Part shown: positions 34,985 through 43,571 of the stretch, piece by piece | Layout of the letters: the number at the start of each line of letters is the position of its first letter | Numbering within the stretch: position 1 is the stretch's first letter | Assembly (NCBI GenBank): GCA_046346665.1 | Contig: JAXMHQ010000032.1 | Location: 1-59,281, forward strand | Reading direction: 5' to 3' | Source of the DNA: JAXMHQ01 sp046346665 | GTDB taxonomy: Bacteria > Verrucomicrobiota > Verrucomicrobiia > Limisphaerales > JAXMHQ01 | Length of the DNA stretch: 59,281 nt | Notes under the pieces: model-generated | Seen by the model: the letters and a program-made list of their open reading frames with translations, nothing else | Told to the model about the DNA's origin: nothing | Databases searched by the model: none | Position numbers and translations under genes: made by a program

Positions 34985-37623
34985 CGACGAAAACCGCCAA
35001 AACCGCCGAAGGAACGACCACCGCCACCCCAGCCCCCTCCGCCCCAACCGCCGCCGCCACCACCGCCCCAGGAATCATTTCCCCAGGAACCATTGTCCTG
35101 CCAGCCATGATTGGCCCAACTGCTGGATCGTTGGTCACCAAAATCCTGTGAGGCGGAAGCGCTGGACAGCGAGCGATTCTGATCGAGATTCGAATTCTGA
35201 TCCCAGCCTCCGCTGGAATTGTATCTATCCCAGCCGCCATCGTTGTTTTGGCGATAGATATTGCCGTCGTCCGTGGCGAAGGTGTGTCCACCGACGCTGT
35301 AGGCCGAGCCGGAGGCTCCCTTGATGCTGCTGACGCTGGTGGAATAGCCGCCGGGTCCGGCGACAGCGCCCCGACTGACCGTGGCCTGGCGGCCGGAATA
35401 CGCGTTGCCGACAGTGTATTGGCTGCCGGCGGCGGCCATGCCCGTGCGCGAATTGTAGGCTGCGCCGCGCCCCCCGTAAGCGTAGTTGCCGGAATACACA
35501 TTCTGCACCGACCCGCGCTCGCCCACCGCCCGGGTGCCGGTCACGGAATTGTAGGCGTGGCCGTATTGATAGGCGTAGCCGCGTCCGGTCCAGGCATTGT
35601 AACCGGCGCCGCCGCGCGAGACGGCGGACCAGTTGCCCCAGTGCGAGTAGATGTTGCCCGTGGTTGCCGCCCAGCCGCCGGGTCCCCACGCAGTCACCCC
35701 GCCATAGCCGTTGTAGTAGGCGCCGTGGCACCAGCCGGCGTAAGCCCCCCAGTAAGGCGCGCAGGGAGAGCAGCACCAGTAGCTCCAGCTCGCGCCCCAT
35801 GCCCAGCCCGCCGCGAACCCAAACCCCCAGCCCGCCCACGGCGTCCACGCCAGCGACGCATAGCAGCCGTAAGTCATGGGCGGCGCAATGTAAACCGTGC
35901 CGATCCACGGGGTGTAATAATACCCAGTCCCGTAAACCACGAGTCCGTCGGCTCCAACTACCGTGCCGTAGTAGCCGGGAGTGTAACCGCTCCAAACATA
36001 AGCCGGGTCATAACTGTAAATCCGGACATACGTGACGAAGTGCATCGGGGAGCTGGGAGGAATCGAGTAAATGATCGCCGGCACCGACGTCGCAACCGTC
36101 CACGGTCCGCCCAGCGCCGTCGCCACGAACCAGACGCCGTTCTCCAGGGCATACCACGTGTGGTCGTCGATCTTGATGACCGGCGTCATCGTGTTGGCGA
36201 CATAGGAAAGCGGCGTGTCGAGGATCGGCTTCAGCGATGGTTCGCCATCGAACACCAGCGGGGTCATGTGCGTTCCTGAACGATCGACCCGCGCGGTCTG
36301 CGGGATGCCGTTCTCGATAATCGCCTGTTTCGATTGCGCCGTGCCCGGCACGGAAGCGAGCACGTTTTCCTTCACACCCGTCTCGGGGATCTTCGCGAAA
36401 TCCTTGGGCAATTCGCCGCCCGGCACAAACGACCACGGGCCGCTAAAGGCCGGCGCCCGGAACCAACGCCCGGACACCAGCACATAGGTTTGGTCGTCAT
36501 CGAGGTATTTGAAAACATTGGCCACGGTGTTCTTCACGTAGAGCAGGTCCGTGCCTGCGACGGGCAGCCAGTCAGCCGGCCCGTCGAACACGACCAGTTC
36601 CGTCGGATCCGTCGCCACGTAAATCGCGGGCAGCGGCGTGGTCTTCAGCGACGGCGGCTTGTGTGTCTGCGGATTCGCCTGGCCACCCAGGAGATCCACC
36701 GCCTTTTCCTTCACCGCCTCTTTCTCAGCCTCCAGAACCTCCCCGGGCACTTTGCCGGCCACAGTCCACGGACCCGACAGCGCGGATGCCGTGACGTAAC
36801 CGTCCCAGAGATGGAGATAGAGAGCGCCGGAAGTCGTCCTGGCAATGAACGCACGCGTATTGAGAATGCGATCGGCACCGGCACCCTTCACCGCGCGATA
36901 GGCGGGCAGGCCCTGCACCTGGATAAGCATGGCCGGTGTCGTTGAGAAAATGAACGCCGGAGCCGGGTTCAGAACGGGAACCGCCTGCGCCTTCTTCTCA
37001 GCGCCCTGAAACGCCAGGTCGGCCGAGATCCGGTCGAGCGACACGGAGCGGACATCGCTCCTGAGAAGAGTCAGCCACATCGCCGAGTACTCGGACTTTT
37101 TGGCCGGGGCCGACGGGAAATTTGCCTCCACGATCTGGACGTCCTCGAAATAGACCTGGCGCTCCAGCTTGTCGACATGGGTGAGCGTCTTGAGTTGGAG
37201 AACGCCGAAGATGGGATCGGCCGCGCCCGCGGCCTGGATGGACACGGCGGCGCGCGCCTGGAGCACCATGCCGTCCCAGGATGTCACCTGAGGCTGGTAG
37301 AGCGTGTTGGTGGAGTCATCCGAGAAGAAGATGCGCGGCCAGCCGATGTCGTGGGTGGCGTAGGACGGTTTGGTGGACACGGGGCCGCCGACGTTGGCGA
37401 TGGCCGGTTCGAGCGTGTTGGGCGGCGGGGGTGGCAGCGGCGTGGGATTGGCGGACGGGGTTGCGCCTGCATTCTGCCAGAGGGGGACAAGGTCGACGGG
37501 CGGCATGCCGGCGGCCGGTTTGGAGGCGCAACCGGCTAGCAGCAGCTGGAGGAGCAGCGCTGCGCTGAAGATGGTACCGAAGACGCAATAAAGCTTTGCC
37601 CGGGGATATGCCTGGGTGTTCAC
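34981..37623 (-). CDS. 880-residue lipoprotein, Trp/Tyr/Gly-rich, 'carbohydrate-binding V/XII'-like
   Basis: The GTG at 37623 follows AGGAAAGG. The lipobox LLAGC puts the lipid on Cys32, followed by a Pro-rich linker (PTPLPPPPPNTLEP). Residues ~85-290 form a conserved-looking domain (WPRIFFSDDSTNTLYQPQV then SWDGMVLQARAAV). Three related segments follow, each a G.W..A....GPW motif: ASALSGPWTVAG, APAFSGPWSFVPGG, ATALGGPWTVATS. The centre is extreme in composition (WAWGASWSYWCCSPCAPYWG), and the C-terminus is a Ser/Asn/Gly tail ending in GGWGGGGWGGGG. From memory, similar proteins are labelled carbohydrate-binding family V/XII in Proteobacteria; I cannot verify this. It sits between adaptor and channel genes, so a periplasmic or surface part of the same complex, or its cargo, is likely. 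Confidence 0.7.
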   Translation of the reverse strand: MNTQAYPRAKLYCVFGTIFSAALLLQLLLAGCASKPAAGMPPVDLVPLWQNAGATPSANPTPLPPPPPNTLEPAIANVGGPVSTKPSYATHDIGWPRIFFSDDSTNTLYQPQVTSWDGMVLQARAAVSIQAAGAADPIFGVLQLKTLTHVDKLERQVYFEDVQIVEANFPSAPAKKSEYSAMWLTLLRSDVRSVSLDRISADLAFQGAEKKAQAVPVLNPAPAFIFSTTPAMLIQVQGLPAYRAVKGAGADRILNTRAFIARTTSGALYLHLWDGYVTASALSGPWTVAGKVPGEVLEAEKEAVKEKAVDLLGGQANPQTHKPPSLKTTPLPAIYVATDPTELVVFDGPADWLPVAGTDLLYVKNTVANVFKYLDDDQTYVLVSGRWFRAPAFSGPWSFVPGGELPKDFAKIPETGVKENVLASVPGTAQSKQAIIENGIPQTARVDRSGTHMTPLVFDGEPSLKPILDTPLSYVANTMTPVIKIDDHTWYALENGVWFVATALGGPWTVATSVPAIIYSIPPSSPMHFVTYVRIYSYDPAYVWSGYTPGYYGTVVGADGLVVYGTGYYYTPWIGTVYIAPPMTYGCYASLAWTPWAGWGFGFAAGWAWGASWSYWCCSPCAPYWGAYAGWCHGAYYNGYGGVTAWGPGGWAATTGNIYSHWGNWSAVSRGGAGYNAWTGRGYAYQYGHAYNSVTGTRAVGERGSVQNVYSGNYAYGGRGAAYNSRTGMAAAGSQYTVGNAYSGRQATVSRGAVAGPGGYSTSVSSIKGASGSAYSVGGHTFATDDGNIYRQNNDGGWDRYNSSGGWDQNSNLDQNRSLSSASASQDFGDQRSSSWANHGWQDNGSWGNDSWGGGGGGGWGGGGWGGGGRSFGGFGGFRR

Positions 37624-37636
37624 ACGTTTTCCTTTC

Positions 37637-38794
37637 CTAAAATGGCACAGGATAGAGCCAGTTCATCCAGGAGGTGATCCGAATGGATATTCGGCGAAGG
37701 GCGGCCCACGGGCCTTTCATGCCGTTGGTGTAAACCGCCGCCACGCCTTGCGCGCCGATCGGAAACTTCGACTGGTCGGCGTCGTCAAACACGATGGCCA
37801 CAGCGAAGCAGCCCTGTGGAATTTTCGGCGGGTCCGGATGGAACAGCGGCAGAGTGCCGCTCGGCAAGTACTGACCCTCGCCGCTCGCCATCCAGATGGT
37901 CTGCACTTTGCCGGAGAAAATCTGGCCGGGGTACAACTCGAGGGCTACTTCCACCGGCTGGCCGTTGGTCATGTACTTGAGGAGCTCTTGAAAATAGGCG
38001 GCCAGCAGATATCGGCCATCATCGCAGATGAACGACGCGATGGCGCCGAAGCGGATGTCGCCGGACACCATGCCGGGCCGCACCTGGAGGTTCACAATAC
38101 GGCCGTCTTCCGGCGCAACCAGTGTCGTGTTGTCGAGGTAATACTGCGCCTGCTTCAATTCCGCTTCAGCCTCGGCCACGCTGGTGTTTACGCCGTTGAT
38201 CTGCGACTCGTAACGCAACTTAGCACGATCCAGTTCCGCCATGGTTTCCTTCACCGCCGCCTCGTTGACCTTTAACTGGGCGTCCCAGCGCTGGGCGTCT
38301 TCCTCGGGCCCGGCGCCTTTTGAGGCCAGGCTGCTTGCCAGGTTCTGCTGGTACTTCGCATAGACCGTCTCGCTTTGCGTCTTGACCAACTTCTCGGTGG
38401 CAAGGTCGAGATCCGCCTTGAGGATCATCACGTCTTGCTTCGCCTGGGCAAGCTGCGCTTCGAGCTGCTGCACCTTGTATTCGTAAGGCCGTCGGTCGAA
38501 TTGGAACAGCGGCTGGCCTTTCTTCACCGGTTGGTTTGGCTCGACCAGCACCGCCGTGACCAGGGTCGGCTCGGGCAGGCGCGGGACCAACTGGATGGTG
38601 TGCTGGACGACCTTCGCATTGTTCGAGGCCGGAGTCACAAAGCGCAGCCCGAGCAGGAAGATGAACATCACATGCACCAGGATGAACACCGAAAAGAGCG
38701 CCCAGACGATGCTGAACTTGAGCCACTTGAATTTGAAAAAGACCAGCCAGATGAAGGCCAGGAAACCAAACAGGAGAATGAACGCGAGGGCCAT
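37637..38794 (-). CDS. HlyD-family membrane fusion protein (YiaV-like)
   Basis: The ATG at 38794 has AAAGGAAA ideally placed upstream. The ~385-residue protein has two N-terminal membrane helices (FILLFGFLAFIWLVFF; VWALFSVFILVHVMFIFLLG). A split lipoyl domain (VPRLPEPTLVTAVLVEPNQPV then LDNTTLVAPEDGRIVNLQVRPG) surrounds a long coiled coil (VQQLEAQLAQAKQDVMILKADL to AKLRYESQINGVNTSV). A beta-barrel with FQELLKYMTNGQPVEVAL closes it. The two-helix anchor and the pairing with a DUF3302 gene recall E. coli yiaV-yiaW. It would link an inner-membrane component, perhaps the DUF3302 protein, to the NodT channel. The start lies 11 bases after the DUF3302 stop. Confidence 0.88.
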   Translation of the reverse strand: MALAFILLFGFLAFIWLVFFKFKWLKFSIVWALFSVFILVHVMFIFLLGLRFVTPASNNAKVVQHTIQLVPRLPEPTLVTAVLVEPNQPVKKGQPLFQFDRRPYEYKVQQLEAQLAQAKQDVMILKADLDLATEKLVKTQSETVYAKYQQNLASSLASKGAGPEEDAQRWDAQLKVNEAAVKETMAELDRAKLRYESQINGVNTSVAEAEAELKQAQYYLDNTTLVAPEDGRIVNLQVRPGMVSGDIRFGAIASFICDDGRYLLAAYFQELLKYMTNGQPVEVALELYPGQIFSGKVQTIWMASGEGQYLPSGTLPLFHPDPPKIPQGCFAVAIVFDDADQSKFPIGAQGVAAVYTNGMKGPWAALRRISIRITSWMNWLYPVPF

Positions 38795-38804
38795 AATATT
38801 TCCT

Positions 38805-39194
38805 TTAGCCTTGCTTCTTCTCGTCCTTCCCCGGCGGCGCGGCATCCGGGGCCGGGGATTTCACGGCGTCGGCGGGCGCGGGTTTGCCGCTGAGCCGGGC
38901 AATCTCCTCCTCGATGCCTTTCGCCTCCTCGCGCGGCAGGCGCCGGATGTCCACGATGTTCGTGGGCTTAAAGGCCCAGATGAATGCCTGAATCCATGGC
39001 ACCGCCGCGAGGAAACCGGCGTAGCCCATCATGCTCACAGCCTCGGCATCGGGATGCTTGCGGGCAATGGCAATTCGGCCCGGCAGCCCCGCCAGCCAGA
39101 GCAGGCTAAACAGGACTGAAAACACCAGCAGGAACAGCACGACGAACGTCGCGTAGTCCCAGCCACTAATTTTGAAGCCGAGCAGGGATTCCAT
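38805..39194 (-). CDS. DUF3302 inner-membrane protein (YiaW-like)
   Basis: 129 residues: two membrane helices (YATFVVLFLLVFSVLFSLLWLAG and YAGFLAAVPWIQAFIWAF) joined by a short loop, GRIAIARKHPDAEAVSM, then a charged tail (DIRRLPREEAKGIEEEIARL) and a Pro/Ala/Lys end. This is the DUF3302 pattern known from E. coli YiaW, whose gene also precedes a HlyD-type adaptor gene. The biochemical role is not known. In this operon it is the only candidate inner-membrane partner of the adaptor, too small to be a conventional transporter. Confidence 0.85.
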   Translation of the reverse strand: MESLLGFKISGWDYATFVVLFLLVFSVLFSLLWLAGLPGRIAIARKHPDAEAVSMMGYAGFLAAVPWIQAFIWAFKPTNIVDIRRLPREEAKGIEEEIARLSGKPAPADAVKSPAPDAAPPGKDEKKQG

Positions 39195-39279
39195 ACATGG
39201 TCACTTTGGTTGAGGATTCCTGTAATTCATAAATTCAATCCCGTTGCGGCCCACTGGCCTTTGCTTTTTCTTCCATTCG

Positions 39280-40434
39280 TCAATCCGTGGCGGCCGGTGG
39301 ATTCGGCGCCGCGCCGGCGGCGCTTTTGGCACAGCGAAACCCGATGTGGCTCATGCCGGTGTCGGTGGGGGAACCGCGCCGGGCGCTGGGCCGGTAGCCT
39401 TCGCTATAGGAAGCGTTGCAGAGGAACGAGCCGCCTTTGATGATGCGCTCCTGCTGGTCGGGATGGCCCGGCGAATAGCTGGAAGTGGGACCGGTCGGGT
39501 TGACGCAGCGGCCGGCGAGCCTGGCCCGGGCGAGCGTGTCCACGCGATACCAATCGCTGCACCAGTTCCAGACATTTCCGCCCATGTCATAAAGGCCGTA
39601 GCCGTTGGGGGGAAATGCCTTTGCGGGGGAAGTGCCGGCATAGCCGTCGGCGGCCGTGTTGGTGCTCGGAAATGTGCCCGTCCAGGTGTTGGCCATGAAT
39701 CTTCCTCCGGGCTGGAACTCATCACCCCAGGCGAAACGCTTGCCCGCGAGACCGCCGCGTGCGGCATATTCCCACTCGGCTTCGGTGGGCAACCGCTTGC
39801 CGGCCCACTTGGCGTAGGCGACGGCATCATCCCAGGCCACGAGCACGACCGGGTGATTCTCGCGGCCCTTGAGATCGCTGCCCGGGCCTTCGGGATGCTG
39901 CCAGCTAGCACCGCGCGTCCAGACCCACCAACTTTCCTCGGCCTGCGGATCCACCGGGCCCGGCGACGGGGAAAACGTCACAGCCCCCGGCTGCAATAGC
40001 TCGGGCGAAGGCTCCGGCGTGCCCGGCGGAACGGTCTTCTTCATCTCCTCCCAATCGATCGGGCGCTCCGCGATGGTCTTGTAGCCGGTGGCGTCGACGA
40101 ACTTCCGGAATTCGGCATTGGACACGTCGCAGGCATCCATCCAGAAACCGTCCAGTGTCACCTGCACCACGGGTTGCTCATCCCGCCGGCTGCCGGGCAG
40201 TTCGCTGCCCATGGCGAAGGTGCCGCCGGGAATGAACACCATGCCGGGCTCTGGCACATTGGTTGCCTGAACCGCCACAGGGGCATCCGCAACAACCGGT
40301 TTCTCCGAGTGCGGCGCGCGGCGCCACCACACGAAGATGGCAATGGCAAGGCAGAGGGCGATCAAACTCAGGATCGGGCGGTGCCTGGGCCGCGGCTGTT
40401 CTCTCTTTTTGCGCCTATTCATTCCGGTTTTCAT
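39280..40434 (-). CDS. Formylglycine-generating-enzyme (SUMF1) homologue with one active-site Cys replaced
   Basis: The ~384-residue protein has one N-terminal membrane helix (ILSLIALCLAIAIFVWW) and an FGE fold: MVFIPGGTFAMGSELPGSRR, EQPVVQVTLDGFWMDACDVSNAEF, HPVVLVAWDDAVAYAKWAGKRLP, TEAEWEYAARGG, NGYGLYDMGGNVWNWCSDWY. In active FGEs the end reads GGS-LC-..SYC..YR..AR with two copper-binding Cys. Here it reads GGSFLCNASYSEGYRPSARRG, keeping the first Cys and replacing the second by Ser (codon AGC), confirmed on both strands. FGEs oxidise the Cys of sulfatase CxPxR/CxAxR motifs, and two such sulfatases are in the cluster. Whether this homologue matures them is doubtful. Starts at 40470 or 40422 are also possible. 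Confidence 0.88.
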   Translation of the reverse strand: MKTGMNRRKKREQPRPRHRPILSLIALCLAIAIFVWWRRAPHSEKPVVADAPVAVQATNVPEPGMVFIPGGTFAMGSELPGSRRDEQPVVQVTLDGFWMDACDVSNAEFRKFVDATGYKTIAERPIDWEEMKKTVPPGTPEPSPELLQPGAVTFSPSPGPVDPQAEESWWVWTRGASWQHPEGPGSDLKGRENHPVVLVAWDDAVAYAKWAGKRLPTEAEWEYAARGGLAGKRFAWGDEFQPGGRFMANTWTGTFPSTNTAADGYAGTSPAKAFPPNGYGLYDMGGNVWNWCSDWYRVDTLARARLAGRCVNPTGPTSSYSPGHPDQQERIIKGGSFLCNASYSEGYRPSARRGSPTDTGMSHIGFRCAKSAAGAAPNPPAATD

Positions 40435-40471
40435 TCCATCTGTTCCCACCGCAAACAAAACAGGGGACATT

Positions 40472-40540
40472 GAACACGAGGTAACAGAGGTAACGGAGAT
40501 TTTTCCTTCGGATCTCTGCTCGCTCTGCTTGTTCCTGTTA
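40472..40540. repeat. Hairpin repeat of the ACAGAGG family
   Basis: The left arm (AACACGAGGTAACAGAGGTAACGG) pairs imperfectly with the right arm (CTCTGCTCGCTCTGCTTGTTCC). It lies between the HAD and FGE-like genes. Confidence 0.55.
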
Positions 40541-40551
40541 AATATCCCGGC

Positions 40552-41583
40552 TCACTTGCTCTCAAACGCGAAGATCTGCTTCCAGTCGTTCTTCATGCTG
40601 ATGACCGTCCAGCCATCCTTTTTTGCCTGGTCGTAGAGCGCCTGCGGAAAGGTGCCGACCTTCGTCTCCGGCAATCCCTGGGCCGGGCCGTAGGCGTATT
40701 CGCGTTTGGCGTCGTCGTGCAGGACGAGCATGGCCAGCCGCGCGCCGCTGCCGGCTTTCGTGTATTCCAGCATCTGCCGGTCGCCGGCCGAATTGCCAAA
40801 CGCCGCAACGGGACGGCGGCCGATCATCAGATGGATGCCTTCCGGCTTGCCGGCGTTGTCATCGTTGAGCAGGAGCTTCGGCTCCTTGGTCAGAAATGGT
40901 TTCCCGTTCTTGTCATAGCCATACCGGGTCGCGCCCATGGTGCCGACGATCTGCTCGGGCGGGATGCCGTAGGTCTTTTCGGCATACTGCCGCACGAAAT
41001 CCTGTCCGCCCCCCGTGCAGATGAAGGTCTTGAATCCGTTCGCGCGAAGATACCTCAGCACTTCCTGCATCGGCTGGTAGGTCAGCTCGGTGTACGGCCG
41101 GTGCCAGCGCGGGTCCCGGGCTTCCGCCAGCCATTGCTTGGCCTCGGCGCTGAACTCCTCGACGGACATGCCGGTGGAGGTGGCGGCGAGAACCTTCAGA
41201 AGATCGTCCATGGTGAGCTTCTCCATCGCGGCGCGGTCGCCGTGGAGCAGTTCCAGCACGGTGCTGAACGGTGCGACCTTCGCCAGCTCCGGTTTTGCCT
41301 TCACCAGCGCCGGCACGCGTTCGAGGCAGAACATCACCTGGGAATACATCGGGTGCTCAACCCAGAGCGTGCCGTCCTGGTCGAACGTCGCGATCCGCTC
41401 CTCGGGCGGGACGAATTGCGCGCCCCCGGCGGCGGTGGTGGCTGTGACAAAATCCACGATGGCCTGTTTGGCCGGGCCGTCGTTCCAGGAGGGCAACGGG
41501 TCCTGGGCCCGGGCGATGGCTGTGGTGAAGGCCACCGCACCAATGAGCGCGGCGGGGAGGAGTAGTGAACTCTTGTTTTTCAT
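40552..41583 (-). CDS. Exported HAD-superfamily phosphatase
   Basis: 343 residues with a signal peptide (LLLPAALIGAVAFTTAIARAQ). HAD motif I is ATFDQDGTLWVEHP, with nucleophile and acid in DxD; motif II is TFICTGGGQDF; the motif III Lys lies near NAGKPEGIHLMIGRRP; and motif IV is AFGNSAGDRQML. A cap of about 85 residues (VLELLHGDRAAMEKLTMDDLL) sits between motifs I and II, as in the SerB-like branch. It is predicted periplasmic. Its position between a sulfatase and the FGE homologue suggests joint removal of phosphate and sulfate groups from a common substrate, an inference only. Confidence 0.88.
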   Translation of the reverse strand: MKNKSSLLLPAALIGAVAFTTAIARAQDPLPSWNDGPAKQAIVDFVTATTAAGGAQFVPPEERIATFDQDGTLWVEHPMYSQVMFCLERVPALVKAKPELAKVAPFSTVLELLHGDRAAMEKLTMDDLLKVLAATSTGMSVEEFSAEAKQWLAEARDPRWHRPYTELTYQPMQEVLRYLRANGFKTFICTGGGQDFVRQYAEKTYGIPPEQIVGTMGATRYGYDKNGKPFLTKEPKLLLNDDNAGKPEGIHLMIGRRPVAAFGNSAGDRQMLEYTKAGSGARLAMLVLHDDAKREYAYGPAQGLPETKVGTFPQALYDQAKKDGWTVISMKNDWKQIFAFESK

Positions 41584-41641
41584 AATGTGGGTTAAGTGAT
41601 TCGATCGGTTTCTTAGGTTCCATTTTGTCGTTTCCCCGATG

Positions 41642-41710
41642 CGCTCGTGAAGTCGCGGGCCGGTCCGGGCCGGACAGGGCCATCGGAACGGCCCGCGTGT
41701 TTCACAAGCG
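41642..41710. terminator. GC-rich hairpin after sulfatase A
   Basis: CGCTCGTGAAGTCGCGGGCCG pairs with CGGCCCGCGTGTTTCACAAGCG around a further GGCCGGTCCGGGCCGG palindrome. It lies between the sulfatase stop and the HAD start. A close relative is at 47577-47632. Confidence 0.6.
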
Positions 41711-41715
41711 TGAGC

Positions 41716-43287
41716 TTAATTGCCGCCCTGGGGTGCGCTCTGCAGGGTTTGCAGCACGGCGTCGAGGCTGAAGCTGCCGACTTTCTGGCTCGGCGGGAAT
41801 TCCTTGAACGTGGCCAGGAATTGCGCGACGTACTGCTGCGCCGGCACGAGCAGGAACACCCGGTCGAGCCGCCAGTGGTCGTAGTCCATCGCCACCTGGT
41901 CTCCCTCTTCGAACGGATCGGTGCGGAGGTTGAACAGTTTCGGCACCCGCAGCGTCACGAACGGTTCCGCCCAGGCGTGAAAGCCATGGGCGCGTTGCTC
42001 CTGGAAAACGAGCTTCCACTGGTCGAACCGCAGCGCCACCAGCGAGCCGTCGTCGTTGAAATAGAAGAATTCACGGCGCGGATCGGCGGCTTTGCCGGCG
42101 AGCGAGTCGGTGATGTTATAGCCGTCGAGATGAACCTTGAAGGTCTTGTCGCCCACCTTCATGCCTTTGAGGAGCTGCTCTTTCATGTCGGGAACTCCGG
42201 CGGCGGCCAGAAGTGTGGGCAGCATGTCTTCATGCGAGTAAATGTTGTTGTCCACGGTGCCGGGCTTGATGACGCCGGGCCAGCGCATGACACAAGGCAC
42301 GCGGTAGCCGCCTTCCCAGTTTTCATTTTTCTCGCCGCGAAAGGGGGACGTGCCGCCGTCCGGCCAGCTGAATTTCTCCGCGCCGTTGTCGGTGGAATAC
42401 ATGACGATGGTGTTGTCGGCCAGGCCCAGCTCATCGAGCTTGTTCAGCAACTGCCCGACCTGGGCGTCGTGTTCCACCATGCCATCGGGATATACGCCGA
42501 GGCCGGTCTTGCCTTCGCTGTCCTTTTTGAGATGTGTGAAGATGTGCATGCGCGTGGAGTTCCACCAGAGAAAGAACGGCCGGCCATCCTTCTTCGCCTT
42601 CACCAGATAATCGAGCGAGGCCTTCGTGACCTCTTCGTCGATCGTCTCCATGCGTTTGATGTTGAGCGGGCCCGTACCCTCGATCCGCTGCGTGCCGTCC
42701 GGATTCGCCCACGTATGGATCACACCGCGCGTCCCAAATTTCTTTTGCAGCGCCGGATCCTTGAAGTAATCGGGGTTTTCCGGTTCCTGCTCGGCGTTGA
42801 GATGGTAGAGAGACCCCATGAATTCGTCGAAGCCGTGCACGGTGGGGAGCGTGTCGTCGGAATCGCCGAGATGGTTCTTGCCGAACTGCGCCGTCATGTA
42901 GCCCTGCGCCTTGAGCAACTGGGCAAGGGTGACGTCCCGCGCCTGGAGTCCTTCCTTGGCGCCGGGCAGACCGACCTTCAACAGGCCGGTGCGGAACCCG
43001 GACTGGCCGGTGATGAAGCACGCGCGACCCGCGGTGCAGCTCTGCTGGCCATACCAATCGGTGAACCGCGCGCCTTCGTTCGCAATGCGGTCAATGTTGG
43101 GCGTCTTGTAGCCCATCATGCCGCTGTTGTAGCAGCTCGGATTGAACCACCCGATGTCATCGCCCCAAATGATGAGGATGTTGGGCTTTTTCGCGTCCGC
43201 CGCCCGGGCCGTCCCGGCTGCGCCGATCAGGGCCGCCCAAGCGGCCAGCACGGCCAGGCCGTACGGTATGAGGTTGGTGCGTTTCAT
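41716..43287 (-). CDS. Exported sulfatase A (arylsulfatase family, CTAGR motif)
   Basis: 523 residues from the ATG at 43287, with a signal peptide (GLAVLAAWAALIGAAGTARA). The alkaline-phosphatase-superfamily core is NILIIWGDDIGWFNPSCYN with metal ligands Asp43/Asp44, WYGQQSCTAGRACFITGQ with the formylglycine precursor Cys84, AQFGKNHLGD with the Lys/His pair, TRMHIF, and the second metal site VMYSTDNGAEK. The signature has Ala where eukaryotic enzymes have Pro (CTAGR instead of CxPSR), a variant common in bacteria. It needs Cys-to-formylglycine conversion to be active. It is ~30% identical by eye to sulfatase B (45848) in the core blocks. Substrate unknown; exported to the periplasm or surface. 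Confidence 0.92.
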   Translation of the reverse strand: MKRTNLIPYGLAVLAAWAALIGAAGTARAADAKKPNILIIWGDDIGWFNPSCYNSGMMGYKTPNIDRIANEGARFTDWYGQQSCTAGRACFITGQSGFRTGLLKVGLPGAKEGLQARDVTLAQLLKAQGYMTAQFGKNHLGDSDDTLPTVHGFDEFMGSLYHLNAEQEPENPDYFKDPALQKKFGTRGVIHTWANPDGTQRIEGTGPLNIKRMETIDEEVTKASLDYLVKAKKDGRPFFLWWNSTRMHIFTHLKKDSEGKTGLGVYPDGMVEHDAQVGQLLNKLDELGLADNTIVMYSTDNGAEKFSWPDGGTSPFRGEKNENWEGGYRVPCVMRWPGVIKPGTVDNNIYSHEDMLPTLLAAAGVPDMKEQLLKGMKVGDKTFKVHLDGYNITDSLAGKAADPRREFFYFNDDGSLVALRFDQWKLVFQEQRAHGFHAWAEPFVTLRVPKLFNLRTDPFEEGDQVAMDYDHWRLDRVFLLVPAQQYVAQFLATFKEFPPSQKVGSFSLDAVLQTLQSAPQGGN

Positions 43288-43326
43288 GCGAATCCTTTTG
43301 GTTTGTTGCTTCAATGGCTCAGGGTT

Positions 43327-43460
43327 TCAGGTCAAACTGCTTGAGCTTCTTCGCCGCGGTGCCGAACGGCCCGAGTTGATAAACAGCCGCGCCCGCGGGT
43401 GAGAAATTGGACAGGTGCCAAGGACCAGCAGTGCGAGGCCGTGGAGGTTGACGAGTCGGG
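43327..43460 (-). pseudogene. Small remnant: start of one exported protein and end of a protein in another frame
   Basis: MKPTRLVNLHGLALLVLGTC begins a signal-peptide-like sequence at about 43473. After roughly 20 codons the sensible reading moves to another frame: PAGAAVYQLGPFGTAAKKLKQFDLKP, then stop. It looks like an exported protein gene that lost its middle. The region 43288-43571 otherwise contains no gene. Confidence 0.3.
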
Positions 43461-43571
43461 TCGGCTTCATTCGGTTTGTTTCTGAATCATTCTCCCTCAA
43501 TTCGAGGTCGCTCACTGTTTCGCCGACGGCGGCGCGAAATGGTCGGCGGGCTTCACAATCGTAACTTCCCA

